Below, one piece after another: positions 10,564 to 23,395 of a DNA stretch of 64,000 nt. Origin of the DNA: Channallabes apus (Eukaryota > Chordata > Actinopteri > Siluriformes > Clariidae); contig CM060113.1 of NCBI GenBank assembly GCA_030522415.1, positions 3,062,967-3,126,966 of the forward strand. Reading direction: 5' to 3'. A program made the position numbers and the translations under genes. The notes under the pieces are model-generated. The model did no database searches. It was not told the origin of the DNA and was given only the letters and a program-made list of their open reading frames with translations. Each line of letters opens with the position of its first letter. Position 1 is the stretch's first letter.

Positions 10564-12014
10564 AATAAAGAAACACTGCTTGGTGTCTGAGATGTGTTCT
10601 GTGAATGTAAACATAATGCTGTGCATACACCATACAGTAATTGTAATACAGTAATATTTCACAGGCAGAAAAAAAACACAATATTAAGAGTTGCAAAATA
10701 TGCAGATTATGAGCTACACACTCTGAGTGTGGGAAGCTGTTCGGTCCGTCTCAATTTCCGATCATGATTCTAAACCCTGTTATAATCTTAAAGGATCTTG
10801 CATGTTGTCGGACGTTGTGCCAATGGATATTAATCAGCAAAAAAGCGCCAAATAAAACTTACATTTTTGTTGTTTTGGGGTTTGGGTTTTGGTTGTTTAT
10901 TCAATGTTATCTCAATGTCATTTCATCAAAGTCATTCTAACTTTTAAAAACAATGTTGTCTCAATGGTGGGCATCAATTATTGACAATGTCATTACATCT
11001 ATATCACAGCATCCATCCAACATTAGGGTTCCTGCTGGGCTAAAACCTGTACATGACATCATAGACAATGCTCTCCATTGCCAAGCAACGCAAGCCTGTT
11101 CGTATCATTTTTAGGCACCTTAACAATACAACAAATACTGTACATGACAAAAAATTATATTCTTTATAAACATAATTCTTTATGAACAATAATAATAATA
11201 TTTCTTTTTTTTGTAAATAAAGAAAACACAAATAGTATAAATAGTTTTAAATCGAACACTGTACTTAAACACTGTAATACATTTATGTAAAGGCCCATTG
11301 TGTAAAAGTCTGAATGTCTTTTTATGATTATGGTAAAAATTCTGCTCAGGATTGAAACTTGGTCTCATGCAGTTTTTCATTGCAATCAGCACCAGCACTC
11401 GGTCCAGCATTAACGCTGGAGTTACCATGGCAGCCGAGTGAAGTGATACAATAGAGGTGATTCATGTGTGTAGGCTATCATATATTCATCACATGTTCTC
11501 AGACCAAAGGCACCCTAGGCCTTTACTTTAAGCTGAAAGTCATAATGTAACGAACAATCTGAGCGTGTGTCTGTCACACAATCTCCTATGTGTGTTTCCC
11601 ACATCAAGACAGGAAGACTCTATTGTTACTGTGCTCTCACCTGTTCTCTATGTTCTCACCTTATTACAGTAATCTGATATGACTTCAGAAATGACTGACT
11701 ATTACCATCAGATTATTTACTGTTACTGTTAGTAAAATTAAGTCTCATGAGAAAATACATATTTTAAGGTTCTAGAGCACTGTATCAAATTAGATAATCT
11801 AAATAACTAGATAACCAAATCATGGAAGGTGCTGGGACGTGAGCACACAACATTTTGCGCTGTAACTCCATCATGACTAGTTTTACTAGCTAATGATATT
11901 TCTTCAACCTAATTAAAAACATAAACATACTGATAAAGTTAACTCTTTACCTGAAAGCTAATTCGATTAGATGTGTGTTTCCATTCCATGCTCAAAACAT
12001 TTAATTAGAATAGA

Positions 12015-12016
<2 letters not shown>
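10564..12016. other. Unassigned sequence
   Basis: No gene or repeat that I can name. The block GAAATGACATTGAGATAACA on the minus strand near 10905-10925 is unremarkable. Confidence 0.45.

Positions 12017-12090
<74 letters not shown>
12017..12090. repeat. (TA)n microsatellite
   Basis: About 35 uninterrupted TA units. Confidence 0.97.
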
Positions 12091-12249
12091 GTCACAGTGT
12101 TATAGTAAACAGTACAGGCGTGCACGGATGTTGATTATACCAGTGAGAGACGAGCACTAAGACCCAGCGGAGACAATTAACCACAATTCTACAGCACAAG
12201 AGAGAGACAAACCGTTGGCTTAGTTGTGATCACGTGACACTCAGGGTCA

Positions 12250-12393
12250 AAACAAGAAGCGCATGCATGATACATGATACTCGGTACTTGTAAACCAAGA
12301 CTTGTTTTTTTCAAAATCAAAATTTATTAAAAATCTTTGCTTATCTTGCGAGACACTCGCAAACCGCGTTACTCGCAATCCGAGGTTCCACTG
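12250..12393 (-). mobile_element. Pogo/Tigger-type transposon end
   Basis: The right edge reads GCAATCCGAGGTTCCACTG followed by TA. On the minus strand this is CAGTGGAACCTCGG, the classical terminus of Tigger-like elements, preceded by internal ACTCGCAAACCGCGTTAC-like repeats. The opposite terminus is not found next to the upstream (TA)n, so the copy is truncated or its left end has decayed. Confidence 0.7.
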
Positions 12394-12589
12394 TATATAT
12401 ATTGTCATGGTATGCACCTGTGATGGGCGTGCGCCCAAATCAATATCGCTCCTCGCTCACTCCGAAGCTCACTAGTTAAGCTGCCTCCCCTTCAGGTATG
12501 CGAAGGAGCATGGCTGCTGAATTAGGCATGGCTGGCTTCTCCCTGCGCTATAAAACACAGGTGTGAGTGCGTTTTGAAGGCATTTGAAG

Positions 12590-13480
<891 letters not shown>

Positions 13481-14007
13481 AGGTCCACACTTTTACAGTG
13501 TGGGTAAAAGTCTGAAGTAAAGACTATTGGGAGAGAGTTGTGCCCTCAGAGTTTTCTGAACAGGAATGGAAGCAAAATTTCTTCCTGGAAATTGGTCACC
13601 TGACGTTAATCCACAAAAACAGAATATAAAAAGAATATATTTATTTCAACAAGAGAGAACTGATCATGAAGTCTACACATGGCTAATATTTACCTATTGA
13701 GTGGATTATCGAGGTTTACACTTAATTCTTATTCCCATGGAACATTCCGGGACCATTATTCCCATTATTAGTGGAATTTTAGGGTCTGCATTTACTGATT
13801 AAGGTTTTGAGTCTCCCAAAAACATGTCATTAAGTTCCAGGACAGACTCCAGATCTGCAGCCACCTTGGAGGATAAAGTCACAGAAATACTGTTCATGGT
13901 ACAGCATTTTCCCTGACCATATCAGACTTTAGATTTAAAAACTGTAGTCCAAAAAAAAAAAAAATTAATGACATACAGTTGATGATATACATGATGGATA
14001 TACAGTA
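13481..14007. other. Unassigned spacer
   Basis: No recognisable feature. A poly-A run lies near 13951-13964. Confidence 0.5.
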
Positions 14008-14150
14008 CTGCAAACTTTGTTTTATTGCAAACTGTTTTAATTTTTATTTTAAATTATCTTTTATTTTATTTTATGATTATTTTCTTTTCTTCTATGTAAA
14101 GCACTTTGAATTACCTTTGTGTTTAAAATGTGATATACAAATAAACTTGC
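14008..14150 (+). mobile_element. LINE 3' tail, second family
   Basis: The segment ends CTATGTAAAGCACTTTGAAT...ACAAATAAACTTGCCTTGC and matches 32200-32435, where the upstream part still encodes a LINE C-terminus. The copy is severely 5'-truncated and abuts the next MITE directly. Confidence 0.8.
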
Positions 14151-14660
14151 CTTGCTGTGCAAAAGTTCTAAGTCACCCCTCATTTCTTTATATTTTCATA
14201 TTCAAGTCAGAAGCACAGACTTTATTTGTTTAATGTAGTCTTGAGGAATAGTTCTACAGACTGTTTTGGCTCTCGTTTTTGGCATGTTTTTGTCTCCTGT
14301 TTTCTGTCCAGTCCCTGTACCTGAGCAGTGACCTATGAACCATTAAAGCATTAAAAAAAAAAAAAAAAACAGTGAGAGACAGATGGGTGTAAGATGATGA
14401 CAGATGATTAGGCCGGTGATTAGTATACAGTACTCCTGATGCTGAATTCTGAGTGGTTGGGAAAGATGAGAGGGGAAATGAGGTCGCTGCAGATGTTGTT
14501 TTATAAACAATGATTTTAACTGTAGTTTTAGGGACTAAACACAGCTTGTCACAGTAAGACATTTTTTCCTGTTTCTTTAATTCTGTTTATATAATTAAAT
14601 TTTATTCAATATAAAGAAATGATGGGAATCAAGACAAAGGACTAGGTGTGGACCAAGATG
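14151..14660 (-). mobile_element. 0.5-kb Tc1/mariner-type MITE, copy 1
   Basis: It shares with 56863-57358, in inverse orientation, the terminal motif GTGCAAAAGTTCTAAGTCAC and the core AGAGGGGAAATGAGGTCGCTG, TGATGACAGATGATTAGGCC and TTGAGGAATAGTTCTACA. A poly-A run at 14352-14370 is internal. The right terminus is decayed. The short frame across it (14562-14254) is not a gene. Confidence 0.8.
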
Positions 14661-16700
14661 CTTTAGAAGTGTTGGTAGATTTGTTTTTACGAATTCTGAA
14701 ACAGAAAAAAAAAACACAAACCTGTTTAGCCATATAGTGTGACCATAAATATATTATGGTCATATTGTTATACAGCTTGAAATACAGTATAAGAAAACAT
14801 AAAACAAGATAAGATAAGATAAGAAATACCTTAATTATACCTTTGTTCATATAAATATGAACTCATTGTAGAAGTTATTTATTTTTAGTCTTTTTGCAGT
14901 TGTTAGAATAAGAGGAATAGCTCCCTGACTACAGTGATGCCAGTCAATAACTTCTGCATTTCTTATCAATTTAAATGATTTTTCACTTGTTATTCACAAA
15001 CATAATATATTATTTATAAAGCAAAGCAGAAAGGTAAAATAAGAGCTTTTTTTTTTATTGCAGACCAGTTTTGACTTCTTGCGTGCATTTTTCACTGAAA
15101 CCTCAAAATTGGCTGCCGGTCATTTTGCTTTGATTTTAAATTGCCTTTCATTCTGCGTTCTGTAATTAAAATGTTAATTGTTCAAGCATAAAGTAACTGT
15201 CTTGGATATTAAATTGCATACTTACCAAGTAAAGTGAGTAAAGTGGGGTTAGGCTATTTAATTCCGTGACAAGGTGGAAACCGTACGAGCATGTTCGAAA
15301 CACTGTGCACAAGTCAATTAACTGAACAAACTATTTTCCAAATGCACGCCTATATCAAGATAAAAGCCGAGATAAAAACTGGCCTGCGTTTAGCTTAGGA
15401 AATCAGGCCCATTATACACTGTTACACTCTGCATTATAGCATCTGAAATGGCCACTGCTGCTTTGCAAAGAGGATAGTGATGATAATGTTACTCATTGAC
15501 TCAGCATGCAGTAAGCAAACGGGTCTCTTACGAGTTGCGTGCTCATATTTCTCACCCTCTTCATCACGCTATTGTCACTCAGCAAACCGTGTCATGCCGT
15601 GCCAATTTTAGGAGTTTTTACTGAAGAGGAAACATGTCTCAAACAGTCAAACACGGAAAGAAATAAATAAAATCTAGTTCCAAAACAAGGCACGTCTGAG
15701 AAGACTAAATATTTTTTTAAAAGCCAACGGGAAAGAAACCCAATTATTCAGACTTACAATTTGCTAATCCGAGCTGGAGTCAAGCTCCTGGCCTGTTCTC
15801 ACTCTCACCCTGTTCACGCTCTTCCTGCATTAGTCCAAATGCCATTAAAAACTTCAGGGGGATTTTGCTCCTCAGTTTTTGATCCTTGAGATGATGTCAG
15901 AGAAAAATTATAATTTAATAACGAACAAAAAGCCTGAAATCCTTCAGATAACAGAAGAGAATCTTCTTTAGAAAGATTCTTGAGAAAACAGTTGCAGACA
16001 CATACTGTGCCCTTTATAAACTGTACTGACTTTTTTTTTATATATATCATAATAATAATTACCACCTTGTCTCAGGGGCTGCTAACGGCTAGCATAGCCT
16101 TCTTTAGCGCTTACCTTAGAAAGGTACTGTAAGGTTAGCTGTTAATGAGTAGAAGTTACAGTAGCAGTTATAGTAACTGCTAACCTTTCCTCTTTTTTTT
16201 TTCAATTTAATATCACTAAACATTGAGGACGTCACCAGGAATTAATGCTCTGACATATTGCTTTCTTATTATTTTGGTCATCAGAATTGATGATGGGAAA
16301 AATCTGAAAATTTGCTGGGAAATGCTTGATAAGGTTCCTAACATGGGCATTTATTCTGTCCATGTCACCATGTTGTGACTGGCTAAGACAATACACTTCC
16401 TCAAAGGAGAGTCTAGAAAGGGAGTGGTCATTTAAGGCTACAGACATGAAAATAGTGTGTTTGGAAAAGGAGTGAAACAGAAATAAGCAGCCAGAATCAA
16501 AGTCATATTTCATCTGGTGGAACATTAACAGAAATATTTTATAGAGCTCTATGACTTATGCAAAGTTGAAAAAAGAAAGTTGCAGATATGTACAGTAAGA
16601 TCTAAATTTTAAGAATGCAGAGGAAACCATCAAGACATTCTTGAAAGAGTAGAACCAACTTGCTGGTTGGTGGACTTGCTTGGTTCCCTCCTTGCTTGTT
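14661..16700. other. Unassigned sequence
   Basis: Two kilobases of AT-rich, apparently low-copy DNA. I find no transposon ends, SINE boxes or convincing frames. Confidence 0.45.
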
Positions 16701-16947
16701 CAAATCAAATGACTTTTATTGTGACATCATGTTACTGGTACACTGGTACAGTACATGTGAGTGAAATTCTTGTGTGCAAGCTACAGTACACAAGCAATAG
16801 TGGTGTACAACTATAAGAATAAATGTGCATGTAAATAAATACCGTAGAATTAAGTGCCATAGTATTAATGATGTGCAAGTATATATACTGTATATATATT
16901 TAAAAATTGTAAGAAATTTATGCAAATGAATGTGAAACAAGTATCAA

Positions 16948-17018
<71 letters not shown>

Positions 17019-17025
17019 CATACAC

Positions 17026-17063
<38 letters not shown>
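16948..17063. repeat. (TA)n microsatellite, interrupted
   Basis: TA tracts on both sides of a short ACATACATACACACA segment. The tract supplied the TA target of the fold-back element. Confidence 0.97.
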
Positions 17064-17066
<3 letters not shown>

Positions 17067-17281
17067 TGGTGTGAAAAACTATTTGCCCCCCTCCTGATTT
17101 CTTATTCTTTTGCATGTTTCTCACACAAAATGTTTCTGATCATCAAACACATTTAACTATTAGTCAAAGATAACACAAGTAAACACAAAATGCAGTTTTT
17201 AAATGAGGGGTTTTATTATTTAGGGAGAAAAAAAATCCAAACCTACATGGCCCTGTGTGAAAAAGTAATTGCCCCCTGAAC

Positions 17282-17572
17282 CTAATAACTGGTTGGGCCA
17301 CCCTTAGCAGCAATAACTGCAATCAAGCGTTTGCGATAACTTGCAACGAGTCTTTTACAGCGCTCTGGAGGAATTTTGGCCCACTCATCTTTGCAGAATT
17401 GTTGTAATTCAGCTTTACTTGAGGGTTTTCTAGCATGAACCGCCTTTTTAAGGTGATGCCACAACATCTCAATAGGATTCAGGTCAGGACTTTGACTAGG
17501 CCAACAGATGGCCAGTTTAACTTTTTGGAAGGTGCGTGTCCCGTTACATTTGGCGTAAAAGTAACACAGCAT
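17282..17572 (-). pseudogene. Tc1 transposase C-terminus, left arm
   Basis: On the minus strand the frame reads [20 protein letters not shown] (catalytic Glu) and runs intact to the normal end KGGPTSY. The first 20 or so residues, before WPSQ, come from unrelated central sequence. It lacks the helix-turn-helix and both catalytic Asp residues, so it cannot be active. Its reading frame is better preserved than that of the mirror copy, which suggests that the two arms had different mutational histories or that the left arm was copied from a better template. Confidence 0.9.
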
Positions 17573-18024
17573 TTCAGAAAAAGAACATCATACCAACAGT
17601 AAAATATGGTGGTGGTAGTGTGATGGTCTGGGGTTGTTTTGCTGCTTCAGGACCTGGAAGGCTTGCTGTGATAGATGGAACCATGAATTCTACTGTCTAC
17701 CAAAAAATCCTGAAGGAGAATGTCCGGCCATCTGTTCAACTCAAGCTGAAGCGATCTTGGGTGCTGCAGCAGGACAATGACCCAAAACACACCAGCAAAT
17801 CCACCTCTGAATGGCTGAAGAAAAACAAAATGAAGACTTTGGAGTGGCCTAGTCAAAGTCCTGACCTGAATCCTATTGAGATGTTGTTGCATGACCTTGA
17901 AAGGCGGTTCATGCTAGAAAACCCTCAAATAAAGCTGAATTACAACAATTCTGCAAAGATGAGTGGCCCAAAATTCCTCCAGAGCGATGTAAAAGACTCG
18001 TTGCAAGTTATCGCAAACGCTTGA
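17573..18024 (+). pseudogene. Tc1 transposase C-terminal half, right arm
   Basis: The frame carries PTVKYGGGSVMVWGCFAASG, VLQQDNDPKHTSK (second catalytic Asp) and [14 protein letters not shown] (catalytic Glu). After about residue 130 it slips out of frame: the expected ending is present at 18020-18064 in another frame. The N-terminal DNA-binding domain and first Asp are absent. A full Tc1 transposase has about 340 residues; this covers under half. Confidence 0.9.
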
Positions 18025-18530
18025 TTGCAGTTATTGCTGCTAAGGGTGGCCCAACCAGTTATTAGGTTCAGGGGGGCAATTACTTTTTCACACAGGGCCA
18101 TGTAGGTTTGGATTTTTTTTCTCCCTAAATAATAAAACCCCTCATTTAAAAACTGCATTTTGTGTTTACTTGTGTTATCTTTGACTAATAGTTAAATGTG
18201 TTTGATGATCAGAAACATTTTGTGTGACAAACATGCAAAACAATAAGAAATCAGGAGGGGGGCAAATAGTTTTTCACACCACTGTACACACACATGCATA
18301 CATGTATATACACATACACACGTTTGTGAGAGTGTGTCTACTTGAATGTATAAAGAATGTTGTGCAAAAGGAAATTATGTGCAGTATGGACTGCATAAAG
18401 TGTCTTAGTGACCATAACGTGACAGTTTAGTGTCTATGAAGACTGGTCAGTGTTCAGCAGTCTGATGGCCTGATGGAAGAAGCTGTCCCTTAGCCTGTTG
18501 GTTCGGGACCGGATACTGATGTTTGAGTGA

Positions 18531-19584
18531 TGCTTGCTTGTTTAGGTAATTGCTTGAATGATTGGTAGGTTACTTGGTTGATTTATAAGTTAGTTGTTTA
18601 TTCGCTGTAATTACTGCTTGGCCTATTGAGTAGTTGTTTGATTAAACTGGTTTAATGTTGATTGGATTATTTGTTTGGTTGATGACATTAATCATTTGGC
18701 TGCTTATTATCCTATTGGGCCAAAACAAAGGGTGTTTATCAGCATGTTTATGCGGGATTTGCCAGTGTGATCTGGCAACCCTGGGAAGCATGCACACAGA
18801 AGAGTATTTGAGAGACTAAAAAATAAAATGCAAGTACTTAAACTGTGCCATTACTCTGTGGTTTGTGTGCGCGCGCCAAGCCATGGGGTGGACTCTGTTT
18901 GGATCCGGGATCAACTTTAGTAGAAGTTTAGTTGCTTGTTTGCATGCTTCCATGGTTTATTGGTTAGATGACTGGTTAGTTGATTACTTGGTGGACTGAG
19001 GTGGTTGGTTGCTTATATGTTTGGTGAATGCCATGCATGATACAGATACATTCATCATGCTCATTCAAGGCTAGGGACAATTAAACATGTCTACCTACTT
19101 GATCTGGGCAGGTGGGCAGAAACCAGAGCATTCAGGGACTAGAGACTCAGGAGCTGTTATGTGGCAAAGCTACCCACAGTACCACCAGGGTACTCATAAT
19201 TCATATTATTTTATACAATCATCAAGCTTGTTGTGGTTTAAAAGGTCATTAATATCAATTCACATACATAATTGTGCATTTGTTTTTAACAGCCCCATTA
19301 ACATAAAAATTTAAAGCTCATGAAGACAAATAGAAGCAGTGTGAAGAGGGAGGAAAAACTACCTGGTGAAAAAGACGTTAATGTGCACAGACAGCCATCG
19401 ATTCTTCCAACACTTAGACAGCGGAAGTGAACAGCTCATAGTGATTCACCATCAATTAGCACAGGGGCAGATGGAGATTGAAAGTGTCTCCGAGGGCAGA
19501 CGGAGGATGGAGGGTCTCCCAGGGGCAGATGGAGAATCGAGTGGTCTCCTGGGCCATATAGAGAAGAAGCTGATAGACTCACAG
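18531..19584. other. Unassigned sequence with TTGGTT-rich stretch
   Basis: From about 18530 to 19030 the sequence is rich in irregular GGTTGATT/TTGCTTG words but has no regular period. At 19480-19555 a GGGGCAGATGGAG-type motif is repeated loosely. No gene is recognised. Confidence 0.45.
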
Positions 19585-19812
19585 AGGCTTCCAAAATGAC
19601 CTCCGTCCATATCGGTAGAAGGATGCTGAGGTTGGAACTGCCAGGCAGGAGGTCTAGAGGAAGACCAAAGAGGAGATTTACGGATGCAGTGAGAGAGGAC
19701 ATGAAGTTAGTTGGTGTGAGAGAAGAGGATGCAGAGGACAGGGTTAGATGGAGGCAGATGATTCGCTGTGGCGACCCCTGAAAGGGAACAGCCGAAAGAC
19801 AAAGAAGAAGAG
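19585..19812 (+). mobile_element. RTE-type LINE 3' end, 5'-truncated
   Basis: The frame from 19596 reads RRMLRLELPGRRSRGRPKRR, then VREEDAEDRVRWRQMIRCGD. From memory this is the C-terminus of RTE-like fish LINEs often misannotated as craniofacial development protein 2-like. It ends a few bases later in CAGCCGAAAGACAAAGAAGA, the typical 3' end. The endonuclease and RT are absent. Confidence 0.8.
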
Positions 19813-20769
19813 TTACTGTAAGCCTTCCATAAACTCTGCATCGTGGTGCATTTGTTGCTTATGTCATATTATGTCAGTGTAGAAATAAAAGCCGACCTTT
19901 AAATTTTTAAGAAGCCTAAAATATTACAAAAATAGAACTGGCTTGGCCGGCAAACCCTTAAAACCAAACCCCTGAAGAACCCATTTGTTCTATGAGAGAA
20001 AGCATAGTAAAACCGCAGACTTCATTCCATTCCATTTGAATTAATAATTTAATAAAATTGAAAGCCAAGCCACAACTTGAACTCTAAGTTTCATAACTTT
20101 TTAGAAAAATCTAATCGAGCGAATTGTTCTAAATTTCCAAGCATGAGCCACGTGTTTAATAGATGAAGCCAAGGGGAAAATACAGTAGGATTTTAGTCAG
20201 TAAAAGAAAGGAAAAAAAATAAGACTACAACATTAGTTCCTGGTTTGAGGCATGTTCCAGCCCAGTGCAGTCTTGTTTAAAGGCATCTGGAATCCTGGAA
20301 GCGATGGAAAAGCAGGCTAATGATGGCTGCCTCGTAGCGCACTACTTTGTAACAGAGTTCATTTCAGAGCATGAGACGTGTACCACACCCAATTAGATAA
20401 ACCGGTAAATCTGAGTTTGCTTTGTTTCGAACCAAGATAAGGAGCAGCAATAGCTCAAGCGATAGCCTGTTATTCGGACCCTGTGGTGAGAGTTTGCACA
20501 GAGTGCCGGAAAGCAAGAATCCCATTAGCTCCATTTCCTTGTCTTGGAAACAAGATCTTCTTTTGATGAAAAACTGAGGCTCAGTAGATTCAGTAATGAA
20601 GCCAGATCTTATCAGATTAACAGTGGGGAGAAACTCGTATATAACCAGACCTGCCTGATTCATCACTCCTACTTGGAGCTTCTCCTGCTCCGGATGGTTT
20701 CACACGGATAACCAAAAACAATCTTTTTTTTTTCCCCCTCAAAATATTTCCACTTGCTATGAGGGCAGC
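19813..20769. other. Unassigned sequence
   Basis: Moderately GC-balanced sequence without recognisable repeat or gene. The frame at 20666-20364 has no family motif. Confidence 0.45.
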
Positions 20770-20845
20770 TACATGAAGATCCCTGTAAAGCTGCTTTGTG
20801 GCAACATCTATTGTTAACCCTGCTATACAAATAAATTTGCACGGT
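20770..20845 (+). mobile_element. Short LINE 3' tail
   Basis: CCTGTAAAGCTGCTTTGTGG, then CATCTATTGTTAA and GCTATACAAATAAATTTG resemble the 3' end of the L2/CR1-like LINE family. Only about 75 bp remain. Confidence 0.65.
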
Positions 20846-21844
20846 ATGCAACATGATGAATAAGATAAACCGATAAATTTTCATCAAGCCACAGAGTTTC
20901 GAACCCACATGCCCTTTCCAACTGCGTGCCTGATGCATTCTGCATGATGGAAAAAGGATGACAAAAAGAAAAGAAAGGAAAAAACAGAGATAGAGCTGTG
21001 TGTGGATTTCTGATAGACATCATGCAGAGGCCTGAGCTCTAGGTAAACAAACGGGATCAGGAGGTAGTGGAGTCCACTGCTGTTGTCCCAAATCACTCCA
21101 GCTCCACATGAAGCTGTCTGCAAACACACATACACACAAGTAAGCCACACAAAGATACAGAGGTTAGGGCAGCCATGTTGTTTCATGCAGACCCCTAAAA
21201 ATCATCTGCAACAGATGCCTGAACACACACTGAGCAGATAACATCCGCTCAGCAAGGCAAGGCGACGGCAGTGAGCGACCCGGCGGATACCTTCAAGCGA
21301 GTCAGCATGAGCTCGCCTCTCAGTGGGCACGTGGCTGCATGCATGACTCAATCGTTGATTCAGTGGCCCCTTAGCAAGACACACGCCATTAATTTGAGTT
21401 TTCCAGCTCGTCACGCAGAAATCTCTGAATAGCCAGAACTGGTCAGGTTTTTTTTTATGATACACACTTGACTGAGCCTCAGTGTGTTGCACATGATGAG
21501 AGTTTGCTCGGCACAAATCAATACTTATCTTTCAGTGTCTAATGTCTTTCCATTAGTGTGTTCACATCGAGGCTTTGCCCTCTAGGTCATGCTAACTAAA
21601 CTAAACTCATCATCCTTTTTTTTTAGTGTGTGTGTGTGCGTATGTGTGTGTGTGTGTACATATTAGATCTAGTCCAGGCTAACCGTAAATGATAAGGAAC
21701 ACTCATGCAAGATATATGAGTCTATTCTCATGCAGTATTAATGCATGAGAAGACTTGTTACTTTTTTATCAAGGGGTTAGCTGTCAGTTGAGGGATTTTT
21801 TGTTCTCAATGAATTATAAAGATGGAACGTTTCAGGTTATGATC
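20846..21844. other. Unassigned sequence
   Basis: No gene recognised. A TG-rich tract lies at about 21628-21658. Confidence 0.45.
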
Positions 21845-22720
21845 TTGCATTGGAATTAGGATATCTAATCAGCCAATCACATGGCAGCAACTCAGTGCAT
21901 TTAGGCATGTAGACATGGTCAAAACGACCTCTTGAAGTTCAAACCAAGAATCAGAACAGGGATGAAAGATGATCTAGTGACTTTGAACATGGCGTGGATG
22001 TTGGTGCCAGACTGAGAATATCCAAATCTGTTGACCTACTGGAATTTACACACACACAACCATCTCTAGGGTTTACAGAACATGGGTCTGAGAATGGGAC
22101 TGGCTGGTTTTGTGGGTAAAAATGCCTTGTTGTTGCCAAAGGTCAGAGGAGGACGGCTAATGCGGTTCAAGCTAATAGAAAGGCCACGGTAACTCATATT
22201 GTCACAACTGAGGAAGGCTGAAGAGTGTCTCTGAAAACACAACACACCAAACCAGTCTATGCTACAGCAGCAGAACACCTGACCGGGTGTCGCTCCTGTC
22301 AGCTAAGAAGAGGAAAATGGATGCTGCAAATTGCATGAGCTCGCCAAAATTGGATAACAGATGATTGGGAAAACGTTGCCTCGTCTGATGAGTCTCGATT
22401 TCTGCTGTGACATTCAGATGGTATGGTCAGGATTCACCGAAACACAATGAAAGCATGGATCCTTCCTGCCTGGTATCAGCAGTTCAGGCTTTTCTTTTCA
22501 CACTTTAGATCCCTTAGTGCTAACTGAGAGTGGTTTAAATGTCACAGCCTACCTGAGTATTGCTTCTGACCCGTTCCATCCCTTTATGACCACCAGATTA
22601 CACCATGTCACAGAGGGAAAAAATCATCTCAAACTGATTTTTGAACATGACAAGAATTATTAAGGACAAACCTGGACAGGACTTGTTGGGTTCTCCTTAT
22701 AGGTTCTCCTGCATAAAGTC
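21845..22720 (+). pseudogene. Tc1-like transposon relic, internally deleted
   Basis: The sequence carries the recognisable order of a common fish Tc1 subfamily: AATCAGCCAATCACATGGCA (5' UTR), ACAACCATCTCTAGGGTTTA, CTCCTGTCAGCTAAGAAGAG, CTGATGAGTCTCGATTTCTG (encoding the SDESRF block with the first catalytic Asp) and GAAAGCATGGATCCTTCCTG. The later part (22490-22680) is collapsed by deletions, and several short indels break the frame. No usable transposase remains. Confidence 0.85.
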
Positions 22721-23027
22721 AGACATAGTGTTATTTAATACGTACATTTGCTTCAAGAATCTGTATATTCATCATGCATATATTCCTTTTTTTCTAGGTA
22801 TATAATAACAAATTTGGCATTTTTAAAGGTTGAAATTGCAACACATTCCTTTTTAGAATCTTTTATACCAGAGATAAAAAATATATATATTATTATATAT
22901 TAAATTATTTGAAATACATATATTACATGAATATTATATTAAAATATAATATCTGGGGAAAGTTGTACAGTTTAAATTGGAAATCGGCATCCACTTCTGT
23001 CTAAGTTTAGAATGAGCCTAATTTTCA

Positions 23028-23383
23028 TTCATTCATTCATTCATTCATCTTCTATACGGCTTTATCCTGCATTTAGGGTCGCGAGGACCTGAAGCCTATC
23101 CCAGGAGACTCAGGGCACGAGGCAGGGTACACCCTGGACAGCGTGCCAATCCATCGCAGAGCGCACACACACATTATGGTCAATTTAGGAACGCCAATTA
23201 GCCTAATCTGCATGTCTTTGGACTGTGGGAGGAAACCGGAATACCCGGAGGAAACCCACCAAGCACGGGGAGAACATGCAAACTCCATGCACACAGAGAC
23301 GGGAATCGAGCCTGGCCGGGGAATCGAACCCGGACCCTGGAGGTGCAAGGCGACAGTGCTAACCACTACACCACCGCGCCGCC
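23028..23383 (-). mobile_element. tRNA-derived SINE, family A, nearly full length
   Basis: On the minus strand it starts GGCGCGGTGGTGTAGTGGTT (A box) and contains a B box (GGTTCGATTCC), a composite GTTTCCTCCGGGTATTCCGG body, CAGGGTGTACCCTG and an (ATGA)n tail. An exact 12-bp duplication GCCTAATTTTCA flanks it (23016-23027 and 23384-23395). The B-box region is doubled (GAATCGAGCC and GAATCGAACC). Confidence 0.92.
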
Positions 23384-23395
23384 GCCTAATTTTCA

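Larger units (their letters stand above)
17064..18284. mobile_element. Tc1-derived fold-back transposon with 439-bp inverted arms
   Basis: The element begins CAGTGGTGTGAAAAACTATT and ends with its reverse complement, flanked by TA (17062-17063 and 18285-18286). Bases 17064-17502 mirror 17846-18284 without net length change, so the arms are 439 bp each. Tc1 termini are normally far shorter. Each arm contains both the 3' terminus and the 3' part of a transposase gene, pointing outward. A unique 343-bp centre (17503-17845) continues the right-hand gene copy upstream. The arms differ at a small number of positions. Confidence 0.93.
16701..18530 (+). mobile_element. Dispersed repeat split by a Tc1 fold-back element
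   Basis: The left part (16701-17063) starts CAAATCAAATGACTTTTATT and carries GTACATGTGAGTGAAATTCT. The right part (18285-18530) carries AGTCTGATGGCCTGATGGAA and AAGCTGTCCCTTAGCCTGTT, a pairing I remember from fish repeats. The Tc1 element and a (TA)n expansion separate the halves. Confidence 0.6.

Noticed and set aside
16918..17156. Frames reading long Ile-Tyr runs in (TA)n
   Set aside because: Direct translation of a dinucleotide repeat.
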